Source: Proteles cristata cristata (lineage: Eukaryota > Chordata > Mammalia > Carnivora > Hyaenidae). Taken from it: a stretch of DNA of 64,000 nt. The position numbers and the translations under genes were made by a program. Shown one piece after another: positions 57,495 through 64,000 of the stretch. The stretch covers positions 1,426,001-1,490,000 of the forward strand of contig JAESUZ010002888.1 in NCBI GenBank assembly GCA_017311185.1. Direction: 5' to 3'. The notes beneath the pieces were generated by a model that was not told the origin of the DNA, made no database searches, and was given only the letters and a program-made list of their open reading frames with translations. How positions within the stretch are numbered: the stretch's first letter is position 1; every line of letters begins with the position of its first letter.

Positions 57495-57690
57495 CAGAGG
57501 ACCAAGGGGGAGAAGAAGGGCGGAAATGGTGGGGGAAAGGGGAGAGGCAAACCATGAGAGACTCTTGAATGCTGACAAAAACTGAGGACTGGTGGATGTG
57601 GGGGGGAGGAGGGGTGGGCATGGAGGAGGGCACTTGTGGGGATGAGCACTGGGTGTTATGTGGAAACTAATTTGACAATAAACTATTTGT
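57495..57690 (+). other. G-rich L1 3' UTR polypurine tract
   Basis: Multiple runs of three to seven G occur at 57,506-57,546 and 57,600-57,652, on the same strand as ORF2. G-rich, quadruplex-prone tracts are a known property of mammalian L1 3' UTRs. The tract ends with AATAAA at 57,676-57,681. Confidence 0.8.
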
Positions 57691-57724
57691 AAAAAAAAAA
57701 AAAAAAAAAAAAGTGTGAAAATTA

Positions 57725-58224
57725 AAAGCAAACTCTAGGCAAATTGAATTCAGAACCATGACTAAGTGTTATTTATCATTAGACTACAAAAAAACCTATT
57801 CAGCTATTTAGAAACTTCTCAATAAAATATATCATATCTCTGATTCAAAAGAAAAAATATCTATGATCATATTGCTACTAGAGTAATTTAATAGTATTCA
57901 AAACACATTTTTGACAAACATTCTAAGTTCAAAAGAAATATGAGTACATTGTTACATTATGGAAGCTACGCTTATCATAACAATAACTACAGCCTCCCCC
58001 AACAACTTTAATAGTAAACAACAAAAAAGAATCCCATTAAGGTATAAATATAGCTAAAAGGTACCCATATCATTGCTAATACTTAACACTGCTTTAAAAG
58101 CTTTAGTTAAACAACGAAACACTAACCAGAAATAATACCTATAGTAGTTGCAAAGGAGAAAAGACAGTTATGAGAGCCTCAGTGGTATAAAAAATAAGAG
58201 CTCAAACTTCAAAAACTTCTTATA
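57725..58224. other. Unassigned AT-rich DNA
   Basis: No gene or repeat family recognised. Confidence 0.4.
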
Positions 58225-58312
58225 CTGAAGGGTCTATCCCCACTAACTGCCACTCACTAGTTTTGTGACCTTGAGATAATTTCTCAACCTCTGTACATGA
58301 CTTTACTTATCT
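58225..58312 (-). mobile_element. MIR fragment, inverted, cut by L1
   Basis: 'aactgccactcactagttttg', 'tgaccttgagataatttctc' and 'aacctctgtacatgactttac' follow the MIR 3' part in complement. The run ends where L1 sequence begins near 58,313. Confidence 0.6.
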
Positions 58313-60522
58313 GGGCAGCTATCAATGGATACAGGGGCTGCTGCCATAGTTTGGCCATTGTAAATCATGCAGCAATAAACACAGGAGTGTATGAATTCCT
58401 TTGAATTAGTTCTTGTATCTGGGGGGCAGGGACCCAGTAACTTGGTTATGGGATCTTAGGGTAGTTCTATTTTTAATTTTCTGAGGAATTTCCTACAGTG
58501 GTTGCACAAGCTTGTTTTCCTACCAACACTGTATGAGGGTACACTTTTCTATACAATCTCATGAACACTTGCTGTTTCTTGTGTTTGTTATCTTAGAATT
58601 GACAGGTATAGGGTGATATCTCATTATGGGTTTAAATTACATTTCTCTGAAGATGAGTGATGTGCATCTTTTCATGTGTCTATTAGCTACCAGTGTGTCT
58701 GTTTTTAGAGAAATGTCTATTCATGTCTTCTGTCCAGTTTTTAATTGGATTTAGTTTCAGGATGTTAAGTTTGATAAGTTCTTTATAGATTTTGCATACT
58801 AACCCTTTATCTGATATGTCACTTTCAAATATATCCTCTGATTTTGTAAGTTGCTTTTTAGTTTTGTTGATTGTTTCCCTTACTGTGCAGAAGCCTTTTA
58901 ATTTGATGTACTCCCAATAGTTTATTTTTGCTCTTGTTTCCACTGCCTCGGGTGCCTCAGGAGACATATCTAGAAAAATGTAGCTATGGCCATGTAAGAG
59001 ACATTACTGCCTGTGCTTGCTTCAAGGATTTTTATGGTTTCAGGTCTCACATTTAAGTATTTAATCCATTTTGAATTTTATTTGAGTATGGTGAAAGAAT
59101 GAAAGTTTCATTCTTTTGATGTGGCTGTCCAGTTTTCCCAACACCATTTGTTGAAGAGATTGCCTTTTTCCTAATGTGTGTTCTTCCTTTGTCAAAGATT
59201 AATTGATCATATAACTGTGGGTTTATTTATGAGTTTTCTATTCTATTGTACTGGCCTATGTGTTTATTTTGATGCTAGTACAACACTGTTTTAATTACTA
59301 CCACTTTTTACTATAACTTGAAATCTGGAATTATGATAACTCCTGTTTTGTTTTTCTTTTTCTAGATTGCTTTGGCTATTCATGGTCTCTGTAGTTCCAC
59401 AGAAATTTTTGGATTGTTTTTTATAGTGCTGTAAAAAATTCTGTTGGTGTTTTCACAGAGATCGCATTAAATCTATAGATTGGTTTGGGTAGGATGGACA
59501 TTTTAATAATATTTTTTCTTCCAACCTGTAAGTATGGAATGTCTTTCTATTTCTTTGCATCATCTTGAATTTCCTTAACCGGTATTTTATATTTTTCAGA
59601 GTGCAGGTCTTTTACCTCTTTGTTAAGTTTATTCCTTGATATTTTATTGGTTTTGGTGTAATTCTAAAGGGGACTGTTTACTTAATTCCACTTTCTGCTG
59701 TTTCATTATGAGTGTATAGGAATGTGACATATTTCTGTACATTGATTTTTTATCCTATGACTTTACTAAAATCACTTACCAGTTCTAGCAGTGTTCTCTT
59801 GGAGTCTTTTGGGTTTTCTATATATAGTATCATGTCATCTCCAAATAGTAAGAGTTTTACTTCTTCCTTAACGATACGTAAGCCTTTATTTCTTTACACC
59901 GTTTAAATGCTGTGGCTAGGAATTCCAGCACTGTATTGAATAAAAGTGATGAGAATGGACATTCTCATTTTGTTCCTGACCTAAGGGGAAAAGCTCTCAA
60001 TTTTTTTACCATTAAGAATGATGTTGGTTGGGGGTTTTTCATATAAGGTCTTTATTATGTTGAGGCATGTTCCCTCTAAACCTACTTTGTAGAGGGTTCT
60101 TCAAGTTTATTTTTATTTATTTTGAGAGGAAGAGAGAGCAAGCAGTGAAGGGACAGGGAGAGAGGAAGAGAAATTCCAAAGCAGGCTGAGTGCTGCCATG
60201 CACAGCCCAACACGGGGCTCAAACAAATGAATTGTGAGATCATGACCCAAGCCAAAATCAAGAATCAGATGTAACTGACTGAGCCACCCATGCACTCCAG
60301 CGGAAGGTTTTTTATCATGAATAGATGTACTTTGTCAAATGCTTTTTCTGCATCTATTGAAATGATCATATGGTTTTTATCCATTCTCTTATCGATATGA
60401 TGTATCACTCTGATTGTTTTACAGATACTCAACCACCTTCCCACCCCAAAATAAACCCCACATATACATTCATGCTGTACAATTTTTAATATAATGTAGG
60501 AGTCTGTTTGCTAATATATTAA
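58313..60522 (-). mobile_element. Old L1 ORF2, 3' part, minus orientation
   Basis: The plus strand is the complement of ORF2 from the C-terminal region (near 58,320) up to the reverse-transcriptase region (near 60,500). A 94-codon minus frame at 58,683-58,967 keeps [21 protein letters not shown] and [12 protein letters not shown]. Further up, 'caccatttgttgaagag' (59,143) and 'catctattgaaatgatcat' (60,352) mark inner ORF2. There is no 3' UTR or poly-T at the left end. A SINE splits it at 60,101-60,300. It appears joined to an oppositely oriented piece at 60,523. Confidence 0.88.
60101..60300 (-). mobile_element. Older carnivore SINE, inverted, inside L1
   Basis: T-rich tail 'gtttatttttatttatttt', 'gtgagatcatgacccaagcc' and head 'tgagccacccatgcactcc'. 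The L1 text 'gagggtt' is present on the left (60,092) and a related 'ggaaggtttttt' on the right, consistent with a short decayed target-site duplication. Confidence 0.9.
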
Positions 60523-61065
60523 AAAGAGAGGGGACCCAAAGAATCAAAATGACTAATGAAAGAGAAATAACAATCATTCTACAGAAATACAAACAATTAT
60601 AACAAGATACTACGAAAACCTATATGTCAACAAATTGGACCCTTAGAAGAAATGAATACATTCCTAGAAACATATAACCTACTAAAACTAAAGTAGGAAA
60701 ATAAAAAATCTGAGCAGACTGATTACCAGCAATGAAGCTGAATCAGTAATCAAAAACTCCCTCCAAAAAGAGCCACCTGGATGGCTCGGTCAGCTAAGTA
60801 TCACGCTATTGATTTCAGCTCAGGTTATGATCTGTTTGTGGGACTGACCCCCATGTTGGGCTCTGTGCTGACAACATGGAGCCAACCTGGAATTCTCTCT
60901 CTCCCTTTCTCTCCTCTCCCTTTCCCCATGCTTTCTCTCTCTCAGGATAATAAAACTTAAAAAACAAACAAAACAAGACACACTTCCCCTGAAACAAAAG
61001 TCTAAAACCAAATGGCATTACAGATGAATGCCATCAAACATTTAAAGAAGAGTTAATACATTAGT
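60523..61065 (+). mobile_element. L1 ORF2 segment in plus orientation (probable inverted 5' part)
   Basis: Plus-strand sequence reads ORF2 upstream of the reverse-transcriptase core: 'cattctacagaaatacaaac', 'caagatactacgaaaacctat', 'agaagaaatgaatacattcc' and, after a SINE, 'catttaaagaagagttaat'. It maps 5' of the ORF2 portion that lies in minus orientation to its left, which is what a 5' inversion produces. Confidence 0.78.
60770..60974 (+). mobile_element. Older carnivore SINE inside L1
   Basis: Head 'agccacctggatggctcgg', 'gctcaggttatgatctg', a shortened B-box region, a CT-rich part and tail 'ggataataaaacttaaaaaac'. L1 sequence resumes on both sides. Confidence 0.88.
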
Positions 61066-61229
61066 CTTCTCTGGTTCCACCCAAATTTTAGAATTGTTTG
61101 TCCTAGCTCTGTGAAGAATGCTGATGTCACTTTGATAGGGGTTGCATCGAATGTGTGAAAACTTTGGGTAGTATCAACATTTTAACAATATTTGTTCTTC
61201 CAATCCATGCACATGGAATTTTTTCCCTA

Positions 61230-61283
<54 letters not shown>

Positions 61284-63374
61284 CTTCAATTTCTTTCATA
61301 GGCTTTCCATAGTTTTCAGTATACAGATCATTTACCTCTATGGTTGGGTTTATTTCTAGGTATTTTATGATATCCTATACAATTGTAAATGAGATAGGTT
61401 TCTTGATTTCTCTTTCTGCTGCTCTGTTATTGGTGCATAGAAATGCAACTGATTTCTATACGTTGATTTTATATCCTGTGACTTTACTCAATTCATGTAT
61501 AGTTCTAGCAGGTTTTTGGTAGAGTATTTCAGATTTTTCATGTAGAGGATCATGTCATCTGTTAACAGTGAAAATGTGACTTCTTCCTCGCCTATTTGGA
61601 TATCATTTATTTCTTTTTATTGTCTGTGCTGAGGCTAGGACTTCCTACAATGTCTTAACCCTAGGGGAAAAGCTCTGTTTTTCCCCATGGAGGATGATAA
61701 TAGCTGTAGGTCTTTCATATACCATCTTTATGATCTTGAGGTATGTTTCTTCTATCCTTACTTTCTTGAGGTTTTTTACCAAGAAAGGATATTGTATTTT
61801 GTCAAAGGCTTTTTCTCAATCTATTAAGGGGATAGGTGGTTCATATCCTTTCTTTTTATTAATGTGTTGTACCACATTGATTGATTTGTAGATACTGAAT
61901 GACCCCTGCAGCCCAGGAATAAATCCTACCTGATAGTGGTGAATAATTCATTGAATGCATTGTTGGATTCAATCTGCTGGTATCTTCTTGAGAATACATG
62001 TATCCGTGTTCATCAGGGAAACTGATCTGTAAGTCTCCTTTGTAGTGTGGTCTTTGTCTGGTTTTAGATTCAAGGTAATTCTGGCCTCATAGAATGAGTT
62101 TGAAAGTTTTGCTTCCATTTCAATTTTTTTGGAACAGCTTCAAAATAATAGGTATTAACTCTTCTTTAAATGTTAGGTAGAATTCTCTGGGGAAGCCATC
62201 CAGCCCTGGATTCTTGTTTGTTGGGGGATTTTTGATTGCTGATTCAATTTCTTCACTGGTTATGGGTCTGTTCAAGTTTTCTATTTCTTCCAGACTCAGT
62301 TTTGGTAGCTTATGTTTGTAGGAATTTTTCCATTTCTTCCAAATTGTCCAATTTGTTTGCATATAGTTACTCATAATATTCTCTTACTATTGTTTGTGTT
62401 TCTGCAATGTTGGTTGCGATCTTTTCTCTTTCATTCGTGAGTTTATTTGAGTCCTTCCTTTGCTTTTTCTTTTTAATCTGTCTGGTGAGGGTTTTGTCAA
62501 TTTTGTTAATTCTTTCAAAGAACCAGCTCCTGGTTTCATTGATTTGTTTACTGCTTTTTTTTTTAATTTCGATATCATTGATTTCTGCACTAATCTTTAT
62601 TATTTCCCTTCTTCTGCTGGTTTTTGGGCTTTTGCTGTTGTTTTTCCGCATTCTTTAGATGTAAGGTTAGGTTGTATATTTGAGAGATTTCTTCCTTCCT
62701 TAGGAAGGCCTGGATTGCCAGATACTTCTCTCTTATAACCACTTTTGCTGCGTCCCAAAGGTTTTGGACTGTCATGTTTTCAATTTCATTTGCTTCCATG
62801 TACATTTTAATTTCTTCTTTAACTTCCTGGTTAACCCACTCATGCTTCAGTAAGATGTTCTTTAATCCACAAGTACTTACAGTCTTTCCAGTTTTGTTCT
62901 TGTGTTTGATCCCAAGTTTCATAGTATTGTGATCTGAAAATATGCATGGTGTGATATCTATCTTTTTGTACTTGTTTAGGGCTAATTTTTGATTCTAGCA
63001 TGTGTTCTATTTCATAGAATATTCCGTATACATCAAGAAGAATAGGTATTCTGCTGCTTTAGGATAAAATGTTCTGAATATATCTGTTAAGTCCATCCAG
63101 TCCACTGTGTCATTCAAAGCCATTGTTTGCTTGCTCATTTTCTGCTTAAATTATCTGCCCATTAGTGTAAGTGGGGTATTAAAGCCCCCTATTATGGTAT
63201 TATTATCAGTGAGTTCTTTAATTTTGTGATTGATTGATTTATATATTTGGGTGCTTTCAAGTTTGGGCCATACATATTTATAATAGTTGGATCTTCTTGG
63301 TGAATAGACCCTAAAATCATGATATTATGATCTTCCTCTTGTTATAGTCTTTTTTTTTTTAATTTAGTTTGTCG
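61066..63374 (-). mobile_element. L1 ORF2, inverted 5' segment of a twin-primed element
   Basis: The plus strand is the complement of ORF2 from a point past the reverse-transcriptase core (left, near 61,080) to the endonuclease domain (right, near 63,370). Minus-strand frames show [16 protein letters not shown] and [12 protein letters not shown] (62,374-62,120), RSWFFERINKIDKTL (62,651-62,367) and KTGKTVSTCGLKNILLKHEW (62,922-62,590). Near 63,190 the endonuclease block reads GGFNTP where a GDFN-type motif is usual. Frameshifts separate the blocks. A (GT)n tract sits at 61,232-61,282. Confidence 0.85.
61232..61282 (+). repeat. (GT)n microsatellite
   Basis: About twenty-five uninterrupted GT dinucleotides inside inverted L1 sequence, the longest simple dinucleotide tract in the window. 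Confidence 0.96.
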
Positions 63375-64000
63375 GTCAAAGCCACACTGAGATACCACCT
63401 CACGCTGGTCAGAGTAGCTAAAATGAACAAATCAGGAAACTTACAGATGCTGGCAAGGATGCAGAGAAACAGGAATCCTCTTGCACTATTGATAGGAATG
63501 CAAATTGATGCAGCCATTCTGGAAAACAGTGTGGGGATTCATCAAAAAATTAAGAATAGAACTACACTGTGACCCAGCAATAGCACTACTAGGAATTTAC
63601 CCAAAGGATACAGAAGTGCTGATGCATAGGGGCATGTGTACCCCAATCTTTATAGCAGCACTCTCAACAATAGCCAAATTATGGAAAGAGCCTAAATGTC
63701 CATCAACTAATGAATGGATCAAGAAGATGTGGTTTATATATACAATTAAATACTACTTGGCAATGAGAAAAACGAAATAATGCCATTTGCAGCAATGTGG
63801 ATGGAACTAGAAGGTATTGTGCTGAGTGAAATAACTCAGTCAGAGAACAACAGATATCATATGTTTTCACTCATATTTGGATCTTGAGAAACTTAACAGA
63901 AGGCTTTGGAGGAAGGGAAAGGAGAAAAAAAATAGTTACAAACAGAGAGGGAGGGAAGCAAACCACAAGAGACTCTTAAATACAGAGAAGAAACTGAGGG
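63375..64000 (+). mobile_element. L1 ORF2 C-terminus and 3' UTR start, plus orientation (cut by window end)
   Basis: The sequence switches to plus-oriented ORF2 C-terminal region: 'gccacactgagataccacc', [13 protein letters not shown] (about 63,570), [17 protein letters not shown] (reads [20 protein letters not shown]) and [16 protein letters not shown] (about 63,717-63,765). It then runs to the 3' UTR ('gagggaagcaaaccacaagag'). It is closely related to the copy at 56.4 kb but has small frame breaks. The poly-A end lies beyond the window. Confidence 0.9.

Larger units (their letters stand above)
56420..57724 (+). mobile_element. Recent 5'-truncated carnivore L1 with target-site duplications
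   Basis: A 1.28-kb L1 3' end at 56,434-57,710 ends in an A22-type tail (57,691-57,710). It is flanked by AAGTGTAAAAATTA (56,420-56,433) and AAGTGTGAAAATTA (57,711-57,724), which differ at one base. It carries the last third of the ORF2 C-terminal region, open to its natural stop, then a G-rich purine 3' UTR and the terminal 'tttgacaataaac'. The short divergence of the duplications and the open frame make it one of the youngest insertions here. Confidence 0.95.

Noticed and set aside
1..64000. A new multi-gene or defence-type system
   Set aside because: There is no operon-like cluster of coding sequences. Density and types of repeats fit ordinary mammalian intergenic or intronic DNA.

Overview
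The window reads as nuclear DNA from a felid (cat family). It carries about 36 copies of the tRNA-Lys-derived carnivore SINE in its felid form (SINEC_Fc type). That form has the head ggggcgcctgggtggctcag, a GGTTCGAGCCC B box, a CT-rich 3' part and an A-rich AATAAA tail. It also carries carnivore-type L1 3' ends. The sequence is AT-rich, with no bacterial-style gene packing, and I find no functional protein-coding gene, RNA gene, CRISPR array or operon. Short open frames are mostly chance AT-rich frames or frames inside SINEs, L1s and LTRs.

Layout. 0-2.4 kb: L1 relics, a MER3 hAT fragment and three SINEs, two of them a near-identical inverted pair. 2.4-9.4 kb: old MIR and L1 fragments, three SINEs and a 5'-truncated, frame-broken processed pseudogene of ribosomal protein P0 (RPLP0) on the minus strand at about 6.78-7.61 kb. 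11.2-16.3 kb: one old L1M element in plus orientation, split by four SINEs. 17-29 kb: scattered SINEs, MER5A, MIR, MLT1 and L1M relics. 29.8-30.3 kb: a MER33/Charlie-like hAT element. 31.2-33.05 kb: a minus-strand fossil of a hAT transposase with a BED zinc finger, broken by two SINEs and abutted by a nested SINE pair. 37-42.7 kb: MLT1 and other LTR relics, L1 3' ends and SINEs. 42.7-47.9 kb: the longest SINE-free stretch, mostly unassigned. 48-56.3 kb: SINEs, including a nested inverted pair, in otherwise unassigned AT-rich DNA. 56.4-57.7 kb: a recent 5'-truncated L1 with target-site duplications and a 332-codon open ORF2 C-terminus. 58.3-64.0 kb: two L1s that each look 5'-inverted (twin-priming type), side by side, the second running off the window.

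The structure is the product of successive retrotransposition: ancient MIR/MLT1/hAT/L1M layers, then carnivore L1s, then SINEC_Fc copies nesting in all of them. Several SINEs have long perfect target-site duplications and share diagnostic bases, which defines a young subfamily. I found no previously undescribed functional system. The most informative items are the hAT transposase fossil, the inverted SINE pair, the two inverted L1s and the young SINE subfamily. Family names come from remembered consensus features, not from a database search, and edges without a stated target-site duplication are approximate.
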